Part shown: in pieces, positions 43,859 to 53,015 of the stretch
Position numbering within the stretch: position 1 is the first letter of the stretch
Layout of the letters: each line of letters begins with the position of its first letter
Assembly (NCBI RefSeq): GCF_001422815.1
Contig: NZ_LMMP01000001.1
Span: 243,848-307,847, forward strand
Length of the DNA: 64,000 nt
Source of the DNA: Methylobacterium sp. Leaf91
GTDB lineage: Bacteria; Pseudomonadota; Alphaproteobacteria; Rhizobiales; Beijerinckiaceae
Direction: 5' to 3'
The notes under the pieces: model-generated
What the model was told of the DNA's origin: nothing
The model's input: only the letters and a program-made list of their open reading frames with translations
The model's database searches: none
Position numbers and translations under genes: made by a program

Positions 43859-45208
43859 GTGATCCAGTCCCGCCTCGACACCGCCCTCCCCCTCGGCCGG
43901 TCCGCCGACGACTTCAACGAGCGCTACTCCCGCGCCCTCGTCATCGTGCTCCTGGGCTACGCCATCCTCGGGAAGACCTTCGCCTATCTGGGCATCCCGC
44001 CGCTCTTCGTGGGCGAGATGGCCCTGGCCGGGGGGCTCATCGCGCTGCTGCGGTCCGGATGCTGGCTCGCCATCCTGGCGACGCCAGCGAGCCGGATGCT
44101 CATCGTCCTGATGGGCTGGGTCCTCTACCGGACCGTGCCGTATCTGGGCCCCTACGGGATGGACGCCCCCCGAGACAGCGTGCTGGCCCTCTACGGCCTG
44201 TTCGCCCTGATCGTCGTCGCCCTGCTGCTGGAGGAACCCGGCCGGTTCGGGCGGGCCATGGACGCCTATGGCCGGTTCGCGCGGTTCTATGCCCTGGCCG
44301 GCGGCATCGTGTACGGCCTGAGTTCGGCGTTCCTGAAGATCCCCGGCACCGAGATCCAGATCCCCAGCGTCCGGGCCGGCGAGGCCGCCAGCCACCTCGC
44401 GGCCATCGCCGTCTTCGTCCTGCTGGGGCTCGGCCGCTTCTCGCGCCTCTGGATCGCCGTGCTGATGGCGAGCATGATCGTCGTCACCTCGAGCCGCGGC
44501 GCCATGCTGACCTGCCTCGTGCCGGTGGTGGTCGCGGCCATCGCCGGGCGGCGGCTGCGGCAGTTCATGCCCATCGTCCTGGTGTTTTTCGTCGCCGCGA
44601 TCATCGCGACGCTGTTCGATCTCAGCGTCCAGCTTCCCGGCAACGAGCGGGCGACCGGACCCAAGCAGATCGTCGAGGGCTTGAAGAGCGTGGTCGGCGT
44701 CAGCGAAGCCTCGAATTTCGAGGCGACCAAGGAGTTCCGCCTGCGCTGGTGGGCGACGATTCAGGATTACACGTTGCGCGGGCCGTATTTCTGGACGGGC
44801 AAGGGCTTCGGGGTGAACATCGCCCTCGAGGACGGCTACAAGCAATGGGTGACGGCCGACGCGGTGCTGCGCAGCCCCCACAACGTCAACATGACCTATC
44901 TGGCGCGCTCGGGCGTCCCTGGCCTCGTGCTGTGGCTCGGCGTGCTGGCGACCTGGTTCACGATGCTGTTCCACAGCCTGCTCTGGGCCCGCCGGCGCGG
45001 GGAGGAGCATTGGGCCAAGCTGTTCATCTGGATCGGCTGCTACGGCCTCGGCATGTTCGTGGACGCCTGCTTCGACGTGGCGCTCGAAGGACCGATGCTG
45101 GGCATCTGGTTCTGGTGCGTCTTCGGCTTCGGCATCGGCGCCAGCATGATCTTCCGCTCCCCCCTCGGGCGCAGCTTTCGGCACGGCGAGGATCGCGCCG
45201 GTCCATGA
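43859..45208 (+). CDS. O-antigen ligase/polymerase family membrane protein (Wzy-like)
   Basis: The 449-residue protein has about 10-12 membrane helices and the large periplasmic loop of the Wzy_C/WaaL family, with GKGFGVN and SPHNVNMTYLARSGVPGL, which contains the conserved His. It would polymerise repeat units, or join polymer to a lipid. With Wzx, WbaP and the co-polymerase it completes a Wzy-dependent pathway. The start is GTG. Just after the stop a 14-base unit (GCCGGTCCATGAGG) is duplicated in tandem. Confidence 0.83.
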   Translation: MIQSRLDTALPLGRSADDFNERYSRALVIVLLGYAILGKTFAYLGIPPLFVGEMALAGGLIALLRSGCWLAILATPASRMLIVLMGWVLYRTVPYLGPYGMDAPRDSVLALYGLFALIVVALLLEEPGRFGRAMDAYGRFARFYALAGGIVYGLSSAFLKIPGTEIQIPSVRAGEAASHLAAIAVFVLLGLGRFSRLWIAVLMASMIVVTSSRGAMLTCLVPVVVAAIAGRRLRQFMPIVLVFFVAAIIATLFDLSVQLPGNERATGPKQIVEGLKSVVGVSEASNFEATKEFRLRWWATIQDYTLRGPYFWTGKGFGVNIALEDGYKQWVTADAVLRSPHNVNMTYLARSGVPGLVLWLGVLATWFTMLFHSLLWARRRGEEHWAKLFIWIGCYGLGMFVDACFDVALEGPMLGIWFWCVFGFGIGASMIFRSPLGRSFRHGEDRAGP

Positions 45209-45784
45209 GGGCCGGTCCATGAGGGCCGGTAACCTGCTCTAACCTTGGACAATCCCTGGTTCGGACCGGATCTAAGTAGTCATACCACGGTACGGCCTTT
45301 CACAGGTCTCGACTGTTCCAGGCTTCGGAGGCCGGCATGACGGGGGCCGCTCCAAGACGTCGGTTTCGGCTTCCACGCCTACGTGCAAGAGCGTTTTACC
45401 ATCCGAGGCTTGCTGAAATCGAGACTTCAGCGAGCGCGGAATCATTGACCTACAGGCAGTCATACGCACTCGACGCGGCAGATTTGAAGTGTTCATTTTT
45501 CCTTGTTGCACGCGATGTCTCCATGTTATTCAATCGTCATAGAATTCGACACTGAGGGAGGGAGCAACGACGATCCGCGGATATTTGTAACCTGAAATAA
45601 TAACATTTGTTTCATCACGATCACCTGCTCAGCACGACGACCCGATTTTCGATCGACTGCTATGAGACTGCGTCTCGCCTTCGCAGCAGGACGACAGTGC
45701 GACGTTCATACGGCGGCATTTCATTCATGCCGGCAGAGCGATGGCCATGCCATCTATTTCCAAGTCTTCATTGGAGTTAGCCCG
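45209..45784. other. Intergenic region upstream of the second LuxR-type gene
   Basis: No ORF is convincing. The stretch 45480-45660 is AT-rich compared with its surroundings and probably contains the promoter and control sites of the next gene. Confidence 0.4.
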
Positions 45785-46570
45785 ATGCCACTCAGTATCA
45801 CTGCTTCTTCCGAGCCTCCCCAATCCGATTTCCTTCCCAGCATGATCGTCGGACCGGATAGTCTGACCTCTGCGACCACGACCATACCCGCCATCGTCAT
45901 TGGCCCGAGAGGGCTCGAACGGGACGGTCTCGTCGGAATATTGAACCAGAACGGATATTCAGTCCTCGATTCGATAGACGATATTGCAGATCTACAGATC
46001 GGATACATGCCGGAGCTGATCATCCTGAGCGAGTTCGGCCAGGATGAGATCGAGGGAGCGCTGGTTCCCCTGGTGCAATCCCACTTTCCCACGGCCCGGA
46101 TCGTCGCCCTGACGGCCGAGACCGATCCGGCGGTGCCGCGGTACCTGCTGCAGCGGGGCATCCAGGCCTGCCTGAACCGGAGCGCGCAGCCGATCGCCTT
46201 GATCCGATCGCTGAACGTCGTGATGGGCGGTAACATCGTGATCTCCATCGGTGCCGCCTCGCATCTGACCGGGGGCAGCAACGGCTTCCCGAGGCCGGCT
46301 CTCATGCGGTTCGCCAAGGGCGTAGAGACGGCGCCCGCAGCGGCATCGGATCTCTCGCATCGCGAGATCGAAGTCCTCGCCTGCTTGTCGACCGGGCATT
46401 CCAACAAGTCGATCGCCCGGGAATTGCGGATCTCCGAGGCGACGGTGAAGATCCACGTCAAGAACGTCTTGAGAAAGATCAATGTCAGCAACCGGACCCA
46501 GGCGGCGGTCTGGGTTTCGAAACACGGCACCCCGACGGTCGGCTGCCGCCGGAACGGCCGGGCCGCGTGA
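45785..46570 (+). CDS. LuxR-type regulator with receiver-like domain lacking the phospho-acceptor Asp, paralogue
   Basis: The 261-residue protein matches the regulator at 33875 in layout. The N-terminal receiver-like domain reads PELIILSEFG at the expected phospho-Asp site, so the acceptor is missing. The C-terminal LuxR domain (SHREIEVLACLSTG; VKIHVKNVLRKINVSNRTQAA) is close to the paralogue. The ATG at 45785 has GGAG ten bases upstream and matches the family start; an ATG at 45662 gives a 41-residue leader of unlikely composition. It ends the polysaccharide island. Confidence 0.85.
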   Translation: MPLSITASSEPPQSDFLPSMIVGPDSLTSATTTIPAIVIGPRGLERDGLVGILNQNGYSVLDSIDDIADLQIGYMPELIILSEFGQDEIEGALVPLVQSHFPTARIVALTAETDPAVPRYLLQRGIQACLNRSAQPIALIRSLNVVMGGNIVISIGAASHLTGGSNGFPRPALMRFAKGVETAPAAASDLSHREIEVLACLSTGHSNKSIARELRISEATVKIHVKNVLRKINVSNRTQAAVWVSKHGTPTVGCRRNGRAA

Positions 46571-46613
46571 CCCGGACCGGCGGCGCGCCCGATGACGGTG
46601 CGCCGCCGGTCGC

Positions 46614-47090
46614 CTATGCGCCGGCGACGTGCAGGACGATGTCGCGCCGGTGCGGCCGGTCGCGGTGTTCGATGAGATAGATGCCCTGCCACGTGCCGAG
46701 GACGAGACGTCCGTCGATGACGGGGATCGTCAGGCCCGAATCCGTGAGCAGGGTGCGGATATGCGCCGGCATGTCGTCGGGGCCTTCCGCCGAATGGATG
46801 TAGCCGCCACCGGGGAGGCGTGGGGCGAGCCCGTCCAGGGCCGTCATCAGGTCGCTCTGCACGTCGGGATCGGCATTCTCCTGGATCGTCAGGGAGGCCG
46901 AGGTGTGCCGGCAGAAGAGCGTGAGCAGGCCCTGCGCGATGCCGCTGCGCCCGAGGAAATCGGCTACCGCCGCCGTGACATCGGTGAAGCCCTGGCCCCG
47001 CGTCGAGACGGTGAAGCGGGCGCTGGCCTGGCGCCGGATCTCGCCTTCCTGAAAACCTTCGATCCCGCCGATCCTGCCTGCAGCCATCAT
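46614..47090 (-). CDS. YjbQ family protein (UPF0047)
   Basis: The 158-residue protein has the conserved CRHTSASLTIQENADPDV and WQGIYLIEHRDRPHRR segments of the YjbQ family. Some members have thiamine-phosphate synthase side activity, but the physiological role is unsettled. Its start overlaps the DNA ligase stop by four bases, so it is the third gene of an exonuclease-ligase-yjbQ transcript. Confidence 0.88.
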   Translation of the reverse strand: MMAAGRIGGIEGFQEGEIRRQASARFTVSTRGQGFTDVTAAVADFLGRSGIAQGLLTLFCRHTSASLTIQENADPDVQSDLMTALDGLAPRLPGGGYIHSAEGPDDMPAHIRTLLTDSGLTIPVIDGRLVLGTWQGIYLIEHRDRPHRRDIVLHVAGA

Positions 47091-48931
47091 GATGCCTCCT
47101 CGTCGATCGATGCGCCCGGCGCGATTTCCCGCTCGCCGCGCGCCAGAATGGTCTCCAGAATTCCGATCCCGTCCGCCTCGGCGGCCGGCTTGTCCCAGCG
47201 GATGCGGTGGACGCGGGGGAAGCGCATGGCGACGCCGGATTTGTGCCGGGTGGAGCGCTGCACCCCCTCGAAGGCGATCTCCAGGACGAGGCCCTCCTCC
47301 GGCCCGTAGGCGACTTCGCGCACGGGGCCGAAGCGTTTGGTCGTGTGGTTGCGGACGAAGCGGTCGAGCTTGGCGAGTTCCGCATCGGTGAAGCCGTGAT
47401 AGGCCTTGCCCACAGGCACCAGTTCCCGCCCACCCTCCGGCCGCTCGCGCCAGACCCCGAAGGTGTAGTCCGAATAGAAGGACGAGCGTTTGCCGTGGCC
47501 GCGCTGGGCATACATCATCACGGCGTCGACGAGATGCGGCTCGCGCTTCCACTTCCACCACGGACCCTTGGGGCGGCCGGGCAGATAGGGGCTGTCGCGC
47601 AGCTTCAGCATCACCCCCTCGATGGCGTCGGCATCCTCGCCCGCCCCCACGCTCGCGGGATCGGCGCGGGCCTCGGCGAGATCTTCCCAGGTCTCGAACG
47701 TCACCAGCGGCGAGAGATCGATGCGGGCGTGATCCAGGGCCGCGACGAAACCCTTGAGCCGCGCGCGGCGGGTCGCGAAGGGCAGCGGGCGCAGATCCTC
47801 GCCCTCCGCCGTGAGAAGGTCGTAGGCCCGCACATGGGCCGGGAATTCCTCCAGCAGCTTGGGCGTCACGGCCTTCCGGTTGAGGCGCTGCTGCAGCACG
47901 TTGAAGCTCTGAACCCGCTCCTCCCGCAGGATCAGCAACTCACCGTCGATCGTGCCCGTGAAGGTGATCGCCTCGGCGAGATCGGGGAAGGCATGCGTGA
48001 TGTCCTCGCCGGTGCGCGAATAGACCCGCGCCACCTGCTCCCCGGCCTCGTCGCGCCCCCCCGCGAGTTGGACGCGGATGCCGTCCCATTTCCACTCGCC
48101 CGAGAAGGCGGCCGGATCGAGCTTGTCGAAATCCGTCTCCTCGTCGATGGGGTGGGAGAGCATCGGCGGGCGGAACGGCGCGGGGTTGAGGGTGGTGGGA
48201 CGCTCGCCCCTCCCCTCGACCCAGGCGAACAGGCCGAGATAGGGCGGCTCCAGCCCGTGCCAGACCTCCTCCACCGCATCGGCCTCGTGGCCGCCGAGCG
48301 CCCCCACCGCCGTCTTGGCGAGGCGGGCGGAGACGCCCACGCGCAGAGCCCCGGTGATGAGCTTCAGCAGCGCCCAGCGCCCGGTCTCGTCGAGCGCATC
48401 GAGCCAGCCGGCGATATGGGCCGGCAGGTCGGATTTCTTCACGGTGGCGAGGGTCTCGACCACTTCCGAGAGGGTCGGGATGTGCGGCGGCGGGTTGTTG
48501 TGGCCCGGACCGGCCGCTGCTGCATCCCCTCCCCCCTCTGCGGGGGAGGGTGCCTGCGGAGCAGGCGGGAGAGGGGACGACCTTTCCGGAGATGGCGCTC
48601 CCTTCTCCCGACCCTCGCTCACGCGAGGGCCACCCTCCCCCGCAGAGGGGGGAGGGTTTTGAGACGGCCAGATCAGCGCCGTGGTCTCGGCGAGATCACC
48701 GACGTAATTATGGGAGAGCGCGAACAGCACCGGGTCGACCCGCGCCTCCACCAATCCGCGGATCATCGCCGGCTTGGCCTCGCGGAAGCTGAGGTTGCCG
48801 GTCATGGCGGCCAGCGCCCAGCCCCGCTCCGGGTCGGGCGCATGGGCGAAGTAATCCTGCAGCAGGCGCAGCTTGGCGTTGCGGCGCGGCTCGTAGGCGA
48901 GGCGGTCGAGGAGATGGGCGAAGTCGTTCAC
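47087..48931 (-). CDS. ATP-dependent DNA ligase with an in-frame repeat insertion
   Basis: The 614-residue protein has an N-terminal DNA-binding domain, the nucleotidyltransferase domain with Lys281 in EWKWDGIR, and an OB-fold region (KGPWWKWKREPH). It joins nicked DNA using ATP and belongs to the bacterial group encoded with an MBL-fold exonuclease. Residues about 93-135, Pro/Gly/Ser-rich, are encoded by the palindromic element at 48528-48655 and are an insertion relative to relatives I know. The ATG overlaps the exonuclease stop by four bases. Confidence 0.9.
   Translation of the reverse strand: MNDFAHLLDRLAYEPRRNAKLRLLQDYFAHAPDPERGWALAAMTGNLSFREAKPAMIRGLVEARVDPVLFALSHNYVGDLAETTALIWPSQNPPPSAGEGGPRVSEGREKGAPSPERSSPLPPAPQAPSPAEGGGDAAAAGPGHNNPPPHIPTLSEVVETLATVKKSDLPAHIAGWLDALDETGRWALLKLITGALRVGVSARLAKTAVGALGGHEADAVEEVWHGLEPPYLGLFAWVEGRGERPTTLNPAPFRPPMLSHPIDEETDFDKLDPAAFSGEWKWDGIRVQLAGGRDEAGEQVARVYSRTGEDITHAFPDLAEAITFTGTIDGELLILREERVQSFNVLQQRLNRKAVTPKLLEEFPAHVRAYDLLTAEGEDLRPLPFATRRARLKGFVAALDHARIDLSPLVTFETWEDLAEARADPASVGAGEDADAIEGVMLKLRDSPYLPGRPKGPWWKWKREPHLVDAVMMYAQRGHGKRSSFYSDYTFGVWRERPEGGRELVPVGKAYHGFTDAELAKLDRFVRNHTTKRFGPVREVAYGPEEGLVLEIAFEGVQRSTRHKSGVAMRFPRVHRIRWDKPAAEADGIGILETILARGEREIAPGASIDEEAS
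48528..48655. repeat. Palindromic element inside the DNA ligase coding sequence
   Basis: Perfect 24-base arms lie at 48528-48551 and 48632-48655 (CCTCCCCCCTCTGCGGGGGA begins the left arm). The 128-base element is read in frame with no stop. It resembles the C/G-rich REP elements usually found between genes. Confidence 0.85.
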
Positions 48932-49974
48932 GCGGCGGCCTCCTCGGCCGGCGCGGCGGTTTCGCCCTCGCCGTCATCGCCATAGCCCAGCATGTGCAGC
49001 GGTTTCGCCTTGATCCCTTGCGTCCCGCACCAATGCACCAGGGCGTCCTCCTGCCCGTGGGTGACCCAGACCTCGCCGGCCCCGGTCTCTCGGATGGTGC
49101 GGCACAGGTCCGGCCAGTCGGAATGGTCGGAGATGACGAGGGGGAGTTCGGCGCCCTTCTGCCGGGCGCGGGCGCGCACCCGCATCCAGCCGGAAGCGAA
49201 GGAGGTGACGGGATCGGGGAATTTGCGCGACCACACGTCCTGGATCGCCGAAGGCGGGCAGAGCACGATGGCGCCGTGGAGTTTTCCGCGCTCCGTCGCG
49301 ACGACCTTCGGCGTCTCCCCGAGCGGGATGCCCTCGCGCTTGTAGAGTTCGGTCAACTTCTCCATGGCGCCGTGGAGATAGATCGGTTCGTCGTAGCCGG
49401 CCTCCCGCAGCAGGGCCATGACCCGCTGCGCCTTGCCGAGCGCGTAGGCGCCGACGATATGGGCGCGCTCGGGGAACAGGGCGACGGAATCGAGGAGCTT
49501 ACGCACCTCGCCCGCCGTGTCCGGCATCCGGAAGACCGGCAGGCCGAAGGTCGCCTCGGTGATGAAGACATCGCAGGGCACCACCTCGAAGGGCAGGCAG
49601 GTCGGGTCGTAGGCGCGCTTGTAATCGCCCGAGACGACCACCCGCACGCCCTGCGCTTGGATGGAGATCTGGGCCGAGCCGAGGACATGGCCGGCAGGCG
49701 CGAAACGCACCGTCACGTCGCCGATGCGGATGTCCTCGCCGAGCACCGCCTCCTGGCGCGCCTCGCAGAAATCCTCGCCGTAGCGCACGGCCATGATCCG
49801 CAGGGTCTGGCCCGTGGCCAGCACCTTGCCGTGGCCGGACCGGGCATGGTCGGCATGGCCGTGGGTGATGAGGGCGCGCGGCACCGGCCAGGTCGGGTCC
49901 ACGTGGAACCCGCCCAGCGGACAATACAGCCCCTCGCGGGTCAGGGTCAGGAGGTCGCTCGCACTCAGGCTCAT
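48928..49974 (-). CDS. Ligase-associated DNA 3'-end-processing exonuclease, MBL fold
   Basis: The 348-residue protein has the metallo-beta-lactamase metal site THGHADHAR near residue 40 and the GHVLGSAQ and SGDYKR segments of the CPSF73-like exonuclease family. These proteins are nearly always encoded with an ATP-dependent ligase (and often an Lhr-type helicase), as here, and process DNA ends before joining. The ATG at 49974 begins MSLSASDLL; longer in-frame starts are less likely. No helicase gene is adjacent in this window. Confidence 0.9.
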   Translation of the reverse strand: MSLSASDLLTLTREGLYCPLGGFHVDPTWPVPRALITHGHADHARSGHGKVLATGQTLRIMAVRYGEDFCEARQEAVLGEDIRIGDVTVRFAPAGHVLGSAQISIQAQGVRVVVSGDYKRAYDPTCLPFEVVPCDVFITEATFGLPVFRMPDTAGEVRKLLDSVALFPERAHIVGAYALGKAQRVMALLREAGYDEPIYLHGAMEKLTELYKREGIPLGETPKVVATERGKLHGAIVLCPPSAIQDVWSRKFPDPVTSFASGWMRVRARARQKGAELPLVISDHSDWPDLCRTIRETGAGEVWVTHGQEDALVHWCGTQGIKAKPLHMLGYGDDGEGETAAPAEEAAA

Positions 49975-50044
49975 GCGGGGGGCCGAACTGCGAAGGGCCG
50001 AACATGGGGATGGCGGATCATGCGACGTGATATAGGGCGCTCGC

Positions 50045-51013
50045 ATGAACCCGCGAGCGCAGACGTCACTTCAGAACAGTTCGGGCGATCTCCTCGCCGA
50101 CCGGCGCTACGCCTATGCGGAGGCCTGTCTCTCCGAGGGCGATGCGGAGGGCGCGGCCGAGATGGCCGAGCAGGTCCTGGAGATCGCGCCGCGTTACGCG
50201 GCGGCGTGGTTCCTGCTCGGACGGGCGCGGGAGGCCCGCCACCTCGCCACAGCGGATGTCGCCCACCACCATGCCGCGCTCAGGGCCTATGGCAATGCCC
50301 TCGACCTCGACCCGCATGACGAACTCGGGGCCCGGCTGCGCCTCGTCCAGATCGGCGAGGGCGCGGCTTTGGGGGCGATCTCGCCGGCCTATATCCGCGC
50401 CCTGTTCGACGGCTACGCTCCGCGATTCGAGCGTCACCTCGTGGGCGAGTTGCAATATCGCGGGCCGGAACTGCTGGTGAGGGCCCTCGACGGGCTGGAC
50501 GGCGCGCGGGCGGATTTCGGCGACGTGATCGACCTCGGCTGCGGCACCGGCCTGGTGGGCGAGGCTTTGAATGGGCGCACGCGAACCCTGATGGGAATCG
50601 ACATCTCCCCCGGCATGCTCACCGAAGCCGCCCGGCGGCGGCGCTACGACAGGCTCATCGAGGGCGATCTCGTCCCCATTCTCCGAGGCGGGACGCGGGA
50701 CAGCGCCGATCTCGTCATCGCGGCGGACGTCTTCATCTATGTCGGCGGCCTTTCCCCGGTCATGGCCGAGACCGCCCGCATTCTCAGGCCCACGGGCCTC
50801 GTGGCCTTCACGGTGCAGTGGAACCCCGATGGCGGCCTCGTTCTCGGTGCCGATGCGCGCTACGCCCATGGCGAGCGCTACCTTCGCCGGCTGGCCGACG
50901 AAGCCGGTCTGGACATGCTCGGTCTCGAACCCGCCGTGATCCGCCGCGAGCGCGGGAGCGAAGTGCCGGCGCGCGTAGTCCTGTTGCGCAAACCCGGCCC
51001 TCCGGCGCCTTAA
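50045..51013 (+). CDS. TPR-containing SAM-dependent methyltransferase
   Basis: The 322-residue protein has two or three TPR-like helix pairs in residues 15-115 and a class I methyltransferase domain with motif I VIDLGCGTGLVGEAL, followed by GIDISPGML. The substrate is unknown. The gene is divergent from the exonuclease gene with a 70-base gap. Similar TPR-methyltransferases in Rhizobiales are annotated without function. Confidence 0.85.
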   Translation: MNPRAQTSLQNSSGDLLADRRYAYAEACLSEGDAEGAAEMAEQVLEIAPRYAAAWFLLGRAREARHLATADVAHHHAALRAYGNALDLDPHDELGARLRLVQIGEGAALGAISPAYIRALFDGYAPRFERHLVGELQYRGPELLVRALDGLDGARADFGDVIDLGCGTGLVGEALNGRTRTLMGIDISPGMLTEAARRRRYDRLIEGDLVPILRGGTRDSADLVIAADVFIYVGGLSPVMAETARILRPTGLVAFTVQWNPDGGLVLGADARYAHGERYLRRLADEAGLDMLGLEPAVIRRERGSEVPARVVLLRKPGPPAP

Positions 51014-51189
51014 TCCCAATTGTGCGCGATTGAGTTGAACCGAAGCGGGCCGGCATGTGTTGCACGGCACGACACTCCCCCATTCATCCGCACCAACGCG
51101 GCGCAGGCGGTTTATCCGTCGCGTCCGATCGGTAAGGTCCGGCCTTCTCCCGACCCTTACAATCCTCTTCCAGGAGCCTGTTCAGACGC

Positions 51190-51924
51190 ATGGCCGATAA
51201 GACCGACAAGTCGTTTCCCGCGAGCCCGAGCACGCGCATTCCCTTCGCACTCGCCCTCTCGGCACTGGCCGGATGCGCCGATTCCATCGGCTTCCTCGAA
51301 TTTTCACAGCTCTTCATGTCGTTCATGAGCGGCAACACCACCCGCTTCGGCGTCTCGGTGAGCAAGTTCGATTGGGAGAGCACGGCCCGCGTCAGCTCGG
51401 TCATCGTCATGTTCTGCTTCGGCGCCTTCATCGGCACGCTGATCGCGGCCTGGGTCGGGCGCTGGCGGCTCTCGGTGATGCTGCTGCTGCAGGCGGTGCT
51501 CCTCGCCATCGGCCTCGTCATGCCCTACGGCACCTTCTCCTGGCCGCTGCACGTCTATCCCATCGTCATCGCGCTCGGCCTCCAGAACGCCACGCTGCAG
51601 GACGAGGCCGGGCGCAGCCTCGCCCTCACCTATGTCACGGGCGCCGTGGTCCGCTTCGGCACCGGGCTCGCCAACCTGCTGATGGGCAAGGTCGCACCGT
51701 CGTTCTGGATCCAGGCGCCGCTCTGGGGCGCCCTGAGCACCGGGGCGGTGATCGGCGGCTTCCTCCAGACCCGTTTCGGCGAGGACGCCTTCCTGTTCCC
51801 GGCGGCCCTCGCGGCACTCCTCGCCCTGATCGCCATCGCCCTCACCGTCCTGAAGCCCGGCAGCGCCTATGTCACGGGCGCGGAAGAATACCATCCGCCG
51901 GACGCAAGGGGACCGGTGAAGTAA
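51190..51924 (+). CDS. DUF1275 (YoaK) family membrane protein
   Basis: The 244-residue protein has six or so membrane helices and the family signatures ALAGCADSIGFLEF, SFMSGNTTRFG and LGLQNATLQ. The transported substrate or role is unknown. The ribosome site is AGGAG. No operon partner is evident. Confidence 0.88.
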   Translation: MADKTDKSFPASPSTRIPFALALSALAGCADSIGFLEFSQLFMSFMSGNTTRFGVSVSKFDWESTARVSSVIVMFCFGAFIGTLIAAWVGRWRLSVMLLLQAVLLAIGLVMPYGTFSWPLHVYPIVIALGLQNATLQDEAGRSLALTYVTGAVVRFGTGLANLLMGKVAPSFWIQAPLWGALSTGAVIGGFLQTRFGEDAFLFPAALAALLALIAIALTVLKPGSAYVTGAEEYHPPDARGPVK

Positions 51925-52002
51925 GCGCGTGTTTCATCGGATCTAAGGGCGGATCTTCATGCCGGAGCCGATCGTCTGCCGAAATCGATCATCCCAGCAG
52001 AG

Positions 52003-52017
52003 CACCTCAGGATGAGA
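52003..52017. repeat. Fragment of the dispersed palindromic repeat
   Basis: The 15 bases GCACCTCAGGATGAG match the right outer arm of the repeat at 43637-43750. No matching left arm remains nearby, so this is a decayed copy between the DUF1275 and arfB genes. Confidence 0.5.
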
Positions 52018-52142
52018 TAAAGCCTTGGAAAGACACCTCAAATAGGCCCTGCGACCGGCGGACGATGAATGGACCTCGTCCCCGTCCGCCGAACGCGTCG
52101 AGAACGACCATCGGTCGGGATCGGCGCCGCTTGGCGATGAGT

Positions 52143-52574
52143 TCAATCGCCTCCGCCGTCGCTGCGCAGGCGCTTGGTGGCGCCGCGCCGGGACTTCTCG
52201 TCGAGGCGCCGCTTCTTCGAAGCGAGGGTCGGGCGTGTCGCCCGGCGCGGCGTCGGCGGCACCGCCGCCTCGGCGACGAGGGCGGCGAGGCGCTCGCGCG
52301 CATCGGCCCGGTTGCGGTCCTGCGTGCGGAACTGCTGGGCCATGATGACGATGACCCCGTCCTGGGTCAGCCGCCGCCCGGCGAGGCGCATCAGGCGCAC
52401 CGCCACGGCGTCGGGCAGGGAGTGCGAGCGCCGCGCATCGAAGCGGAGCTGCACCGCCGTGGAGAGCTTGTTGACGTTCTGCCCGCCCGGCCCCGAGGCG
52501 CGCACGAAAGTCTCTTCGAGTTCGGCCTCGTCGATGGCGAGATGCGGGGTGCATTGCAGGGCCATCGCCACCAT
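52143..52574 (-). CDS. arfB: Alternative ribosome-rescue factor, peptidyl-tRNA hydrolase ArfB
   Basis: The 143-residue protein has the GGQ motif at residues 30-32 (SGPGGQNVNK) and the basic, Arg/Lys-rich C-terminal tail (SKKRRLDEKSRRG) that enters the mRNA channel of stalled ribosomes. It hydrolyses peptidyl-tRNA on ribosomes lacking a stop codon. Starts at Met1 or Met4 are both possible. It follows bolA on the same strand with a 22-base gap. Confidence 0.93.
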   Translation of the reverse strand: MVAMALQCTPHLAIDEAELEETFVRASGPGGQNVNKLSTAVQLRFDARRSHSLPDAVAVRLMRLAGRRLTQDGVIVIMAQQFRTQDRNRADARERLAALVAEAAVPPTPRRATRPTLASKKRRLDEKSRRGATKRLRSDGGGD

Positions 52575-52596
52575 ATTCCTCGTATGCCGGAGCCGC

Positions 52597-52875
52597 TCAG
52601 GCGGCCTCGGACGGCGCCTTCGCCTTCACCGCGAGGGCGTGGAGCCCGCGCTTGAACGCCTCGTCGAGAACGCCGTTCACGATCCGGTGGCGCTCGACCC
52701 GGCTCTTCCCCTCGAATGCGGCGGAGACGATCTCGACACGGAAATGCGTCTCGCCCTCGGGCCGTGCGCCCGAATGTCCCGCATGCAGATGGGATTCGTC
52801 CACGACCACCAGGGTTTGCGGCGCCAGTTGCGCGTCGAGCGCTCCGGTGATCCAATCCTTGAGCGTGCCGGCCAT
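52597..52875 (-). CDS. BolA-family protein
   Basis: The 92-residue protein has the BolA fold signature: DESHLHAGHSG, then THFRVEIVSAAFEGKSRVERHRIVNG is represented by its HFRV and RHR segments, with a conserved Cys-free metal-binding His. BolA proteins pair with monothiol glutaredoxins in iron-sulfur handling. The ATG at 52875 is preferred; an upstream GTG/ATG extension to 52941 lacks family similarity. Adjacent cobS/cobT and DnaJ-domain genes keep the usual Rhizobiales order. Confidence 0.9.
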   Translation of the reverse strand: MAGTLKDWITGALDAQLAPQTLVVVDESHLHAGHSGARPEGETHFRVEIVSAAFEGKSRVERHRIVNGVLDEAFKRGLHALAVKAKAPSEAA

Positions 52876-53015
52876 CGTGTCCTCGTCTTTCCGTCGCTTC
52901 GTTCCTAGCCTGTAGGCGCCCGGAGGCTTCGGGGTCGTCAACCCCCGATCTCCGCATGCGTCATCAGGCCCGCCGCCCTTGTGTCTCGGACCCGCCCTCT
53001 CATAATCGCCCCACC

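Noticed and set aside
43358..45220. Long minus-strand ORF of 620 codons
   Set aside because: Antisense to the O-antigen ligase-like gene, extremely His/Glu/Asp-rich, and crosses a repeat element. Not a real gene.
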